IMG/VR virus record: IMGVR_UViG_3300023179_008141
Span: 1-25,082 of that record
Reading direction: 5' to 3' (one strand)
DNA: 25,082 nucleotides
DNA from: a virus
Position numbers and translations under genes: made by a program. This document shows, in pieces, positions 12,453 through 25,082 of the stretch (positions within the stretch are counted from its first letter, which is position 1; the number at the start of each line of letters is the position of its first letter). The notes under the pieces were generated by a model. That model was not told the origin of the DNA. It saw nothing but the letters and a program-made list of their open reading frames with translations, and did no database searches.

Positions 12453-12514
12453 TTGCTGCGTAAGGCTTTCGCTGTATAATCTAAATGTTAGGTTTATACA
12501 CGGAACTTGTACAA
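12453..12514 (+). promoter_or_regulatory. Promoter of the recombinase gene with 26-bp operator-like palindrome
   Basis: TTGCTG (12453-12458), 16 bp, TATAAT (12475-12480) is the best sigma-70-type promoter in the window. An imperfect palindrome covers the -10: GTATAA-1-CTAA-3-TTAG-2-TTATAC (12474-12499). A second, perfect 8-bp palindrome TTGTACAA lies at 12507-12514. GAGGT about 7 nt before ATG 12531 is the ribosome site. A repressor bound here would block transcription. Confidence 0.55.
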
Positions 12515-12530
12515 TATAGAGGTCTAGCCT

Positions 12531-13253
12531 ATGCCAGCAAAAGGAAAGAAAGTCGCAACTAGGGTAGAGCACGCCTTGCTGTACACAAGGGTGTCGACAC
12601 AGATGCAGGCACACGACGGACTTTCGCTGGATGCGCAAGAGCGCGAGCTCCGCCGCGCCGCCGAGCTAGCCGGGTTCTCGTCGATGGAGCTTGTCAAAGA
12701 GGCAGGCAGATCAGGCAAGAGCATCTCTGGTCGACCGGCGCTTCGCGACGCGCTTGACCGGCTGGACGCCGGCTCGGCCACGGCCATGTTTGTCACCCGG
12801 GTCGACCGCCTCGCCCGCTCAACCCAGGACTTCCTGTCGATCATCGACCGGGCCAACAAGAACGACTGGCGGATCGTCCTCCTCGACCTCAACCTCGATA
12901 CGTCGACCTACCAGGGCCGGTTCGTCGTCACGATCATGAGTGCCCTGGCCGAGATGGAGCGCAACATCATCGCCGAGCGCCAGCGTGACGTCCACAAGGA
13001 CCGCCGCGCTCAAGGGAAGCGCTGGGGGATCGACCTCGGCCCCAAGCCAGAGGTTGCCGACGAGGTCCGTGACAGGATCCTCCGCGAGCGCGCCGCCGGC
13101 CTGTCGTTTCACGAGATCGCACGGAGGCTTAACGCCGAGAAGGTCGAGTCAAGCCGCGGCAAGCAGTGGTACGCGATGACTGTCAAGAACGTCGTCGAGC
13201 AGGTTCGACGGTCTGGGTTGGCCGGACCGGAGGAGCCAACTCTCTCAGATTAG
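12531..13253 (+). CDS. Serine recombinase (resolvase/invertase type)
   Basis: The protein has 240 residues. The catalytic domain (about 14-150) has Arg20 and Ser22 in YTRVST, the GRSGKSISGRPAL loop, Arg93 and Arg96 in RVDRLARS, and the helix SALAEMERNIIAERQ that forms the dimer. The C-terminal 75 residues contain an HTH-like segment (LRERAAGLSFHEIARRLNAE, then WYAMTVKNVVEQVRRSG). It lacks the long zinc-ribbon and coiled-coil parts of large serine integrases, so it is closer in size to resolvases and invertases. It may act as an integrase, a dimer resolvase or a DNA invertase. No att or inversion site was identified nearby. Confidence 0.93.
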   Translation: MPAKGKKVATRVEHALLYTRVSTQMQAHDGLSLDAQERELRRAAELAGFSSMELVKEAGRSGKSISGRPALRDALDRLDAGSATAMFVTRVDRLARSTQDFLSIIDRANKNDWRIVLLDLNLDTSTYQGRFVVTIMSALAEMERNIIAERQRDVHKDRRAQGKRWGIDLGPKPEVADEVRDRILRERAAGLSFHEIARRLNAEKVESSRGKQWYAMTVKNVVEQVRRSGLAGPEEPTLSD

Positions 13254-13304
13254 CTCAACTCCGGCCCGGCCGGGTTTGACGCGGATCTTCGCTTCCGCGC
13301 CAAA

Positions 13305-15935
13305 TCACCTGGCGAATCTTGTCGCGATTCCCCAGTCTACCTCTCCTGTCGGCACAGCTCGCGGGACGAGCTGCCTACCAGAGATCTGGGCCCGTGACCC
13401 AAGTCCCTCGATCTTTTCGCCGCGGTCCGACAGCTTGCGTTGAAACGCGATCTGCGTCATCGGCTTTTCGCCACGCTCCTCGCTCCACACGCGGTAGATC
13501 GCGTACAGCGACTTGACCGGCGTCGCGGTTCCCTCCGACTCGCGCGTCTCCTCGGCGAGGAAGAAACCGATGCGGTCTTCGTTCTTGCGGTACATCTCCG
13601 CCGCCTCGCTTACGGCCGTGCACCAGCCAAGCGCATCTCGAGCGCTCGAGCCGAGCAGCTTGATCGCTCCCTCGACGGCCCACGACAAGACAGCCGGCAG
13701 CGCGCCCTCAGGGTCAAAGATGTAGTGCTTGAGGTCAGGGTCTGGATTCTCAGGAACGTTCAGCAGCGGAACGGGCCGGATGCGGCGCCACATCGCGTCA
13801 TCGGTGATGATCGGCCTGTGGTTTGTCGTTACCCACAGCTTGGCGCGCGACTGAAACGTAAACGGCTTTTCGCCTGGCGAGCGCGCCGAGATCTCAGACG
13901 AGCCTGTCAGCTTCTTGATCGCGTTTTCCTTGATGCGCTCTGACTCTGGAAGCTCATCGACCCAGACCATACGCCGGCCACGAAGCTCGGCCCAGTGGTA
14001 CAGGTCCGAACCGTGCGACATTCCGTCTCCCTGCGCGAGGATGCTGGAGTCAAGCGGCCACGCATACTGCTGCGTGCCCATCGCCTTGACCAGCGCCTCG
14101 ACCAGCGTGTTCTTGCCAGAGCCCGGCGGGCCGTAGACAAGAAACATGATGTCGTATGTCCGAAGTCCTGTCAGCGAATATCCAGCCGCGCGTTGAAGCC
14201 ACTCTTGCAGCTCCTTGTCGCCACCCGTGACAAAGTCAATAAACTGCTCCCAGCGGACGTTGCGGATTCCGGGGTTGTAGCCGACAGGCGCACGCCGTGT
14301 GATGTACAGGTCAGGTCGGCCTTTTAGCAGCTCGCCGGTGCGGAGGTCGACGACGCCGTTTGCGACGCCGATGAGGTGTTCGTCTGAGTCCCAGTTTTCA
14401 ACGCCGACGATGACACGCGGGTCTGATGTCGCACTCTGGATCGCACCTTCGATGCGCGCATTTGACTTCGCCTGCTGCGCCCACTTGATCACCTCAGACT
14501 GCTTGTCAGCGTCGTCATAGTAGTGCGTCACCTCGCTCGCGATGATCGGCGCGATCTTCTTGGCGAGCTCCTGCATCTCGAGGTTTTCAACGTCTGGCTT
14601 CCAGTAGCTTCCGTTCCAGTGAAACCAGCCAAGGCCAGGGGTGTAGCGGACGGCCGCGCCGAAAGAGTCAACAAGCCGCCGGCCGTTGCCGGTGTCTGTA
14701 AGCGTGCGCTTGCCGGGCTCTCCGCCGTCACCCTCGCTAAGCGCGTCGGGGTCGAGCGGAACATCGATGTTCGAGAGGCTGCTCGCGGACGCAAGCGAGT
14801 CTCCGTCCTCGACCGCAGCCGCGATGATTCCGCCGATTGTTCCTGGAAGCGTGGATGACGCCGGCTGAGTTGACTTGATGCTATCAGCAGTTTTCTTCGA
14901 CTGCGCGAGGAGCGCGTGCGACTCTTCCTGAGACCGCTTTGCCCACTCTTGAAGCCCGGGCCAGATCTTTTCGGTCCGTGGGTTATCGACGACAAATTGG
15001 ATCGCTCGACGGACGTGCATGAGCAGCCCGCCTGGACCTTCAAGCGGCAGTGGCGGACGAACCTTCTCGGCGTTAAACCGAATCATCATCGTCTCGACAG
15101 CAAGCCTGCCCGCCTCGGTGTTGACCGGAAACTTGTTTGCCAGCGCGCACGTCATCGAGTAGATGTCGACAGCTCGCGATCCCTCGTCGATGCCTTCTTC
15201 AAGCAGTCGGTCGATGTCGATGCGCTCACCAGCAAAGTCAAGCTCATTAAGAAACGTCCAGTCTCCTTGACCGACATCAGTGCCAGACCTGCGGTTGCGC
15301 TTGCGAAGAGCGTTAAGTAGCTCTTCTGGAGCCTGTGCCATCTCGGTCTCCCACGGAGCCTTGCCCAGGGCCCAGTTGTAGCAGACGCCAGAGAAGTGGC
15401 GCGACGGCGCGATAAGTACATATCCGTTGTGCTTGATGTCGATCCCGTTGAGCCCAGACTTCTTGAGGTTGCCTAGTAGAACTTCTGACGGGTCACACCG
15501 GTAGAAGAGGTGACGACCTCGTATAGATCTACCGCCGATAGAGTACTGCCCGGTTATCGCCTCGACCGTCGGCGGAAGAGCTCCGTCAACAAGTGACTCA
15601 AACTTCTCGAAAGAGTCAGGCCCACCCGACCGCGGGTCAATGTCGATGACAAAGAACCCGCTTGGGCGACAGTACACGGCGATGTTGTTTTCAGAGAGCT
15701 CTCCAGACTCGGGCCACCACTGCTGGACGGTATTTTCGTCTGGAGTCGCCTGCGCATTCCACTCCTTGACTCGCGGATGCTTGCCGACGTCTTTTGGCTC
15801 AGGGTGCGAGCTGCCGCATGTGCACCGGCCGTTGATGATGCCGTAGCACGGCAAAATGTGCCAACCCTGCCGGGCGTACCAAAGCGCGGCGTTGCCTAAG
15901 CGACCAGAGGCTGATTCCCAATCCGTCATTTGCAT
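13305..15935 (-). CDS. Prim-pol / D5-family SF3 helicase replication protein
   Basis: The protein has 876 residues. The N-terminal prim-pol domain (about 15-210) shows WHILPCYG, GKHPR, NNIAVYCRPSGFFVIDIDP (catalytic Asp98/Asp100) and GRHLFYRC. A D5_N-like region (from about 430, RRLVDSFGAAVRYTPGLGWF) leads to a superfamily 3 helicase: Walker A GPPGSGKNTL (about 600), Walker B MVWVDELPE (about 658), and SRAKLWVTTNHRPI with MWRRIRPVP. The C-terminus holds a small P4-type winged-helix-like segment (PMTQIAFQRKLSDRG). It would prime and unwind DNA at the phage origin. ATG 15935 is used; a second Met lies two codons later. It converges on the recombinase gene. Confidence 0.95.
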   Translation of the reverse strand: MQMTDWESASGRLGNAALWYARQGWHILPCYGIINGRCTCGSSHPEPKDVGKHPRVKEWNAQATPDENTVQQWWPESGELSENNIAVYCRPSGFFVIDIDPRSGGPDSFEKFESLVDGALPPTVEAITGQYSIGGRSIRGRHLFYRCDPSEVLLGNLKKSGLNGIDIKHNGYVLIAPSRHFSGVCYNWALGKAPWETEMAQAPEELLNALRKRNRRSGTDVGQGDWTFLNELDFAGERIDIDRLLEEGIDEGSRAVDIYSMTCALANKFPVNTEAGRLAVETMMIRFNAEKVRPPLPLEGPGGLLMHVRRAIQFVVDNPRTEKIWPGLQEWAKRSQEESHALLAQSKKTADSIKSTQPASSTLPGTIGGIIAAAVEDGDSLASASSLSNIDVPLDPDALSEGDGGEPGKRTLTDTGNGRRLVDSFGAAVRYTPGLGWFHWNGSYWKPDVENLEMQELAKKIAPIIASEVTHYYDDADKQSEVIKWAQQAKSNARIEGAIQSATSDPRVIVGVENWDSDEHLIGVANGVVDLRTGELLKGRPDLYITRRAPVGYNPGIRNVRWEQFIDFVTGGDKELQEWLQRAAGYSLTGLRTYDIMFLVYGPPGSGKNTLVEALVKAMGTQQYAWPLDSSILAQGDGMSHGSDLYHWAELRGRRMVWVDELPESERIKENAIKKLTGSSEISARSPGEKPFTFQSRAKLWVTTNHRPIITDDAMWRRIRPVPLLNVPENPDPDLKHYIFDPEGALPAVLSWAVEGAIKLLGSSARDALGWCTAVSEAAEMYRKNEDRIGFFLAEETRESEGTATPVKSLYAIYRVWSEERGEKPMTQIAFQRKLSDRGEKIEGLGSRAQISGRQLVPRAVPTGEVDWGIATRFAR

Positions 15936-15983
15936 GTTTTCTTTCGTTGAGAGAGTTTTTCATCCGCCGAAGTGCGGGAGGCA

Positions 15984-16006
15984 ACTATAACACAGGTTGC
16001 TGCCAA
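15984..16006 (-). promoter_or_regulatory. Possible promoter of the prim-pol/helicase gene
   Basis: Minus-strand TTGGCA (16006-16001) and TATAGT (15989-15984) are separated by 11 bp. The -10 box implies a leader of about 40 nt before ATG 15935. Confidence 0.35.
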
Positions 16007-16047
16007 ACATGCGGACATCTAAGAAACTTTTTAAGAACATACAAAAG

Positions 16048-16101
16048 ATATCACTCATGGCATTGCAATGTGATATTGTATGATACGGAGATTAGTATAG
16101 T
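16048..16101 (+). promoter_or_regulatory. Operator-like inverted repeat and -10 boxes upstream of the HTH gene
   Basis: ATATCAC (16048-16054) and GTGATAT (16070-16076) are perfect inverted arms with a 15-bp centre that contains the palindrome ATTGCAAT (16062-16069). TATGAT (16079-16084) and TATAGT (16096-16101) are -10 candidates. GGAGAGG at 16113-16119 serves GTG 16129. The arrangement suggests control by a dimeric regulator, perhaps the adjacent HTH protein. Confidence 0.5.
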
Positions 16102-16128
16102 AGCCACAACACGGAGAGGTCCAACATA

Positions 16129-16377
16129 GTGGGCGAGCTTCTTAACCAGATCAAGACAGAAAAGGTTCGTCACGGCAAAAAGTCAAGACTTGCCGACATC
16201 CTTGAAAAGCTGCCAAAAGACCAGCGAAAAGACTTCATCGCCGCGCTCGACGACCACTCGATCTCGGCGTCAAAGATATGCAAGGTCATGGCGCGCCACG
16301 GCCACAAGATCACACCCGAGATAGTTTCACGGTACCGCCGCGGCCACCTAAGGACGGACCTCCATGAAGTTCAATGA
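16129..16377 (+). CDS. Small HTH-type DNA-binding protein
   Basis: The protein has 82 residues from GTG 16129, with GGAGAGG 9 nt upstream. It is basic. A helical segment (RLADILEKLPKDQRKDFIAA) precedes a helix-turn-helix-like stretch, about 48-75: SISASKICKVMARHGHKI, then TPEIVSRYRRGHL. This layout resembles small HTH proteins of actinobacteriophages. It overlaps the phosphoesterase gene by 14 bp and lies just downstream of an inverted repeat, which fits autoregulation. Confidence 0.72.
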   Translation: MGELLNQIKTEKVRHGKKSRLADILEKLPKDQRKDFIAALDDHSISASKICKVMARHGHKITPEIVSRYRRGHLRTDLHEVQ

Positions 16378-17392
16378 CGAGATCAAGGCTCAAGACGAGA
16401 TAGACGAGCTGCGCAGGGCGCTCAAGCTCGCGCAGGCCGCGGAATACAAGGCAAAGCGCAAGAACGAAGAGATTGTCGAGGCGGTGTATGTCGCTGCACG
16501 CGATGCCGCGCTCGCTGCCGGTAGGGGAAAGTCTCTTACCGTAAAGTCTGCGTCTCCGCAGCGGCAAAAGAAAGCTACAAAAGAAACCGCCGAGGTCGTG
16601 CTTGCGCACGCAACTGACTGGCAGCTCGGTAAGAAAACAGTGTCTTACGGCATAAAAACATGCGGCGACCGCATGTCGCAGTTTACCGAAAAAACAATAC
16701 ACCTCACAAACATCCAGCGCGCCGACCACCCCGTGGACGAGATGGTGCTGATGTTCGGCGGCGACATGGTCGAAGGAATCACGATCTTTCCAGGGCAGGC
16801 CTGGGAGGTCGAGGCGCATCTGTTTGAGCAGCTGTTTGAGGCCGCGCGCATCATGGAGATGATGGTCCGCACGTTTTCTGAGCACTACAGCAAGGTCAGC
16901 GTCGTGTGCGAGTTCGGCAACCACGGCCGACTTGGCCGCAAGGGCGAGCTGCCGGCGCACGACAACATCGACGCGATGGCGTACCGCATCGCGCAAGACA
17001 GGACGCGTGACGTGAAAAACGTCACATGGCAGATGTCCAATGACTGGTATCAAATCGTGACGGTTGGAAGCTACAAGGCGCTCTTGGTCCACGGTGACGA
17101 AATAAAATCATTCGGTGGAAACACTCCTGCTTTCGGAATACTTCGCAAGGCCAACGCATGGGCGACTGGAGTGGTCGAGGACTTTCAAGACGTATATATG
17201 GGTCACTGGCACACGCCGATGGCACTTACCATGGCTAACGGCGGGCGCGTCTTCGTGACAGGCTCGCCCGAGTCGCACAACGAATACGCTCGCGAGTTCA
17301 TCGCGGCGGTCGGCAAGCCGTCGCAGCGCGTGCACTTCATCGACCCGTCGCGCGGGCGCGTCACGGCCGAGTACGTCGTCTGGCTTGACTAA
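16364..17392 (+). CDS. Calcineurin-like metallophosphoesterase
   Basis: The protein has 342 residues. An N-terminal coiled-coil-like region (about 5-50) and a basic linker precede the phosphoesterase domain. Metal ligands: Asp84 (ATDWQLGK), Asp134 (FGGDMVEG), Asn186-His187 (FGNHGRLG), His243 (LVHGDE) and His281/His283 (YMGHWHTP). The first motif is DxQ where the family usually has DxH. The family includes phosphatases, phosphodiesterases and Mre11/SbcD-type nucleases, and this sequence does not decide among them. Next to the replication gene, a role in DNA processing is plausible. The start overlaps the HTH gene by 14 bp. Confidence 0.9.
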   Translation: MKFNDEIKAQDEIDELRRALKLAQAAEYKAKRKNEEIVEAVYVAARDAALAAGRGKSLTVKSASPQRQKKATKETAEVVLAHATDWQLGKKTVSYGIKTCGDRMSQFTEKTIHLTNIQRADHPVDEMVLMFGGDMVEGITIFPGQAWEVEAHLFEQLFEAARIMEMMVRTFSEHYSKVSVVCEFGNHGRLGRKGELPAHDNIDAMAYRIAQDRTRDVKNVTWQMSNDWYQIVTVGSYKALLVHGDEIKSFGGNTPAFGILRKANAWATGVVEDFQDVYMGHWHTPMALTMANGGRVFVTGSPESHNEYAREFIAAVGKPSQRVHFIDPSRGRVTAEYVVWLD

Positions 17393-17421
17393 AAGCTAAA
17401 ATAGAAGACGCACGACGCGTG

Positions 17422-17427
17422 TAAGAT
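17422..17427 (+). promoter_or_regulatory. -10 box for the 17434 gene, leaderless
   Basis: TAAGAT ends exactly 6 nt before GTG 17434, as at 1976 and 11777. There is no Shine-Dalgarno, which supports a leaderless mRNA. Confidence 0.4.
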
Positions 17428-17433
17428 ACGCGC

Positions 17434-17826
17434 GTGCCACAGTCAAGAGGCCTAAAGAAGCAGTCAAAAAGCGGCGTGCTGTCTTCTGTCTCTGACAAGG
17501 TGGAAAAGTGCCTTGAAGACAACCAGCTCGAAGATCTCACCAGGACAGCCGCGGTTTGGTCCGCGATGCTTGACCTCGAGTCAACCATGCTTCCGTCTCA
17601 GGTTGCTGCGCTACTGTCAGTCTATAGCACTATCAGAGCGACAACACTTGTCGACGCAGAAGAGCACTGGACAGATGCCGCCGTGCTTTCAGTCGCCGCC
17701 GCTCATGCAGACATTGCCGCAATATCGGCCAGCAAAGAGCTCAACATACAGCAGGATACGGATTTGCCTGATGCGCCGGCAAAGATCGGGTTTGCCTCAA
17801 GCATTAGCAATCAACAGCAGTCTTAG
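17434..17826 (+). CDS. Hypothetical protein, 130 aa
   Basis: The protein has 130 residues from GTG 17434. A basic N-terminus (MPQSRGLKKQSKSG) is followed by a helical region: VEKCLEDNQLEDLTRTAAVW, SQVAALLSVYSTIRATTLVD, DAAVLSVAAAHADIAAISAS. It ends in a polar Gln/Ser tail. No family was recognised. The position between an enzyme gene and the fibre genes, and the helical basic start, would be compatible with a small packaging (TerS-like) protein, but there is no large terminase nearby in the window to support this. Confidence 0.65.
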   Translation: MPQSRGLKKQSKSGVLSSVSDKVEKCLEDNQLEDLTRTAAVWSAMLDLESTMLPSQVAALLSVYSTIRATTLVDAEEHWTDAAVLSVAAAHADIAAISASKELNIQQDTDLPDAPAKIGFASSISNQQQS

Positions 17827-17894
17827 ATGTTACTATCTCCTTCTAGGTTTCTAGCGACTCGCGCCCTAAAAACGCCTATCTGTACGGAGAATAA

Positions 17895-22988
<5,094 letters not shown>

Positions 22989-23047
22989 TATGCACAGGCG
23001 TTGTAGTATCTATAAAGTCCAAGCGCGCAATGTAGGCAGGTCTTACC

Positions 23048-25082
23048 GTGGCAATTAATTTTCCAAATAGCCCGTCTGTCAACGACACGCACACGGTCGG
23101 CAACCGACGTTGGATCTGGACCGGCTCAACCTGGGACCTTGATAGAGACTACATCAACGACCTCGAGGACGTCAGTATCACGGGCCCTGCCAACGGCCAG
23201 CTTCTTGTCTACGACGGCACCGACTGGAAAAACGAGGTCATGCCGTCAAACGAGCCGATGGGCCATGAGGACATCACCGAGAGCACTATCTCGTTTAACA
23301 ACGCATCGCGCACGTTTACAATCACACCAACCGGCGCGTCGTTCACCGTGTGGGTGCAGGGTAAGCGATTTGTAAAGACGACGTCGCAGTCAGTCCAGGT
23401 GCCTAACAACACCGGTCTGTACTACATCTACTTTAACTCATCCGGAACCCTCGCGCAGAAGACAACGTACTTTACGTGGGACCAAGACGCTCCAACAGCT
23501 TATGTCTATTGGAATTCTGGAACTGGTGCGGCCTACTACGTTGCAGACGAGCGGCACGGAATCACTCTTGACTGGCAAACGCACGAGTATCTGCACCGCA
23601 CACGGGGAGCAGTCATCGCGTCCGGCTTTGGTGCAACCGACTACACAATTACAGGCGACGGTTCACTCGATACTCACGCGCAGATCACTCTTACCGGTGG
23701 AACGTTCTTTGACGAAGACATGGAAATTGTCATTGTTGACGACCCAACACCGGCTGCAAATACATTTGAGCAGGATCTTACGATCGCTAAGATTCCGATG
23801 TTTTACCACTCAGGTTCGACCGGAGCGTGGATAGCAGACACGGCGACAGAATTTCCGATGAAGCAGGGCGCGCTTCGTGCCCGCTACAACTTAAACACCG
23901 CCGGGACGTGGTCAACAGCCGACATCACGTCAAATGACTTCGGTATCACCTGGATCGTTGCGACAAACAACATCGGTAATCCAATCATCGGTATTCTTGG
24001 CCAAGAAAACTACAACACGATCGGCGCTGCCGAAGCGGCGTCGTGGGACGACCTTAACCTTACAAACTTTCCGTCTGTAGAGTTCCGCCCGCTGTACAAG
24101 GTCATCTACCAGACAAACAACTCGTACGCGAGCACGCCGCACACGCGACTTCGTGGAGTCTGGGACCTCCGCCAGATCGGCGCGGTTGGCGCCGGATACA
24201 CCGCAAACCCAGTATCAGACCACGGTCTGCTTTCTGGACTTGCTGATGATGATCACACGCAGTATCTCACGACTGGCCGACACGACGTCCATGACCACAG
24301 CACCGCACTCGGCACGGCGTCGCTCGGTGACCTGGGTGACGTCACGGTCACAGGTCCCGCCAACGGCGAGATCCTCCGCTACAACGGCACACAGTGGGTC
24401 AATGACTCGTTCACACCGGTCGCAAACGCAAACCTCGCGGACCTCGCGGACGTCAACGTCACAGGCCCTTCTGGGCCGGTTGACGGTGAGTACCTGCGCT
24501 GGAACGGCACCGCCTGGGTCAACGACGACATCGACCTCGGCGCTGACACGGTTGGCAACTACGTCGCCTCGGTCTCTGCTGGAACAGGCGTGTCGATCAC
24601 CGGTCCGACAGGCGAGGGCGCGACGCCCACGATCTCCATCGGACAGGCCGTCGGTACAACTGATAACGTCACGTTCAACGACGTCATCGTCTCCGGTAAC
24701 CTCACCGTAAGCGGAACATCGACGACGCTCAACACCGAAAACCTCTATGTCGAGGACAACTTCGTCACTCTTAACTACGGCGCAACAGGCGCCGCCGCTC
24801 TTGACGCAGGCATCGAGGTCGAGCGCGGCACCGACCCCAACGTTGCGATCCGCTGGAATGAAACGCAGAATTACTGGGAGTACACAAACGACGGCACAAC
24901 GTACTACCAGCTTCAACCAACCGGACCGACCGGACCGACCGGGGCGACAGGTGCAGCAAGCACTGTCACCGGTCCGACTGGTCCTCAGGGTGGCACGGGT
25001 CCAACCGGCGCAACAGGCGACACCGGTCCGACGGGACCGCAGGGCATCCAAGGTGTCACCGGTCCGACTGGTCCTCAGGGTG
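23048..25082 (+). CDS. Second tail-fibre protein with collagen-like repeats (3' partial)
   Basis: The frame from GTG 23048 is open to the window end (678 codons checked line by line). AGG-type ribosome-site bases lie at about 23035-23041, and the previous fibre gene ends 59 bp upstream. The N-terminus starts [20 protein letters not shown] with [35 protein letters not shown]-type modules occur at about residues 38-60 and 425-480. A long beta-rich middle (about 75-380) follows, with [19 protein letters not shown] near 400. [19 protein letters not shown] (about 560) precedes a Gly-X-Y array that begins at about residue 625 and continues beyond the window. It is probably a partner of the first fibre or the receptor-binding fibre. 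Confidence 0.9.
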   Translation, partial: MAINFPNSPSVNDTHTVGNRRWIWTGSTWDLDRDYINDLEDVSITGPANGQLLVYDGTDWKNEVMPSNEPMGHEDITESTISFNNASRTFTITPTGASFTVWVQGKRFVKTTSQSVQVPNNTGLYYIYFNSSGTLAQKTTYFTWDQDAPTAYVYWNSGTGAAYYVADERHGITLDWQTHEYLHRTRGAVIASGFGATDYTITGDGSLDTHAQITLTGGTFFDEDMEIVIVDDPTPAANTFEQDLTIAKIPMFYHSGSTGAWIADTATEFPMKQGALRARYNLNTAGTWSTADITSNDFGITWIVATNNIGNPIIGILGQENYNTIGAAEAASWDDLNLTNFPSVEFRPLYKVIYQTNNSYASTPHTRLRGVWDLRQIGAVGAGYTANPVSDHGLLSGLADDDHTQYLTTGRHDVHDHSTALGTASLGDLGDVTVTGPANGEILRYNGTQWVNDSFTPVANANLADLADVNVTGPSGPVDGEYLRWNGTAWVNDDIDLGADTVGNYVASVSAGTGVSITGPTGEGATPTISIGQAVGTTDNVTFNDVIVSGNLTVSGTSTTLNTENLYVEDNFVTLNYGATGAAALDAGIEVERGTDPNVAIRWNETQNYWEYTNDGTTYYQLQPTGPTGPTGATGAASTVTGPTGPQGGTGPTGATGDTGPTGPQGIQGVTGPTGPQG

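Noticed and set aside
12427-12460. Hairpin (GGAAA...TTTCC) after the nucleotidyltransferase as a Rho-independent terminator
   Set aside because: The stem is short with a bulge, and there is no T tract after it.
13254-13304. GC-rich palindrome CCCGGCCGGG between recombinase and primase stops as a terminator
   Set aside because: It has no loop and no U tract; it could still pause transcription, but the evidence is too weak to call.
16310-17092. 260-residue minus-strand frame
   Set aside because: It overlaps the metallophosphoesterase, whose catalytic motifs are all present on the plus strand.
17434-17826. Small terminase subunit
   Set aside because: Only size, basic N-terminus and position suggest it; no family motif and no large terminase follows in the window.

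Overview
This 25.1 kb window looks like part of a tailed bacteriophage or prophage genome. It holds a lysis cassette, a prim-pol/SF3-helicase replication protein, a serine recombinase, phage-type metabolic genes and two very long collagen-like tail-fibre genes. No terminase, portal or capsid gene was recognised. The host is probably an actinobacterium, possibly an aquatic Acidimicrobiia-like lineage. Grounds for this: long Thr-rich linkers ending in VPP in secreted proteins, a DUF3039-type protein (an actinobacterial family), many GTG starts, promoters whose -10 box lies only 6 nt from the start codon (leaderless mRNAs), and moderately high GC. Host assignment is inference.

Layout. (1) 1-3217, plus: the 3' part of a Thr-rich surface protein with a PPC-like beta domain and C-terminal membrane segments, then a secreted subtilase with its own leaderless promoter. 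(2) 3234-4275, plus: three small tightly packed genes, the first with helix-turn-helix character. (3) 4272-8750, minus, transcribed right to left: Fpg/Nei glycosylase, DUF3039 protein, class II (B12) ribonucleotide reductase, then from an internal promoter a VioC/AsnO/clavaminate-synthase-like 2-oxoglutarate oxygenase, a [3Fe-4S] ferredoxin, a CG...CxxC mini-protein and a 37-residue membrane peptide, the last four nearly or actually overlapping. (4) 8905-10942, plus: lysis cassette (holin-like protein, small lipoprotein, two-TM protein, M15 endolysin with a peptidoglycan-binding domain, and two small proteins). (5) 10939-11562, minus: secreted lysozyme/transglycosylase-like protein. (6) 11777-13253, plus: orphan nucleotidyltransferase and serine recombinase, each behind a promoter overlapped by palindromes. 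(7) 13305-15935, minus: prim-pol/D5-type helicase, divergent from (8) 16129-17826, plus: HTH protein, calcineurin-like phosphoesterase and an unknown protein. (9) 17895-25082, plus: two collagen-like fibre genes. The second starts at GTG 23048 and runs off the window.

How the parts fit: the reductase supplies dNTPs for the prim-pol/helicase replicon, and the glycosylase may repair oxidised bases. The holin, M15 endolysin and lysozyme-like protein would breach the envelope. The fibres, Thr-rich protein and subtilase act at cell or virion surfaces. The least ordinary content is the oxygenase/ferredoxin mini-operon, the subtilase without a propeptide, the hexanucleotide microsatellites inside the Thr-rich gene, long exact repeats inside the fibre gene, and the leaderless promoter pattern.
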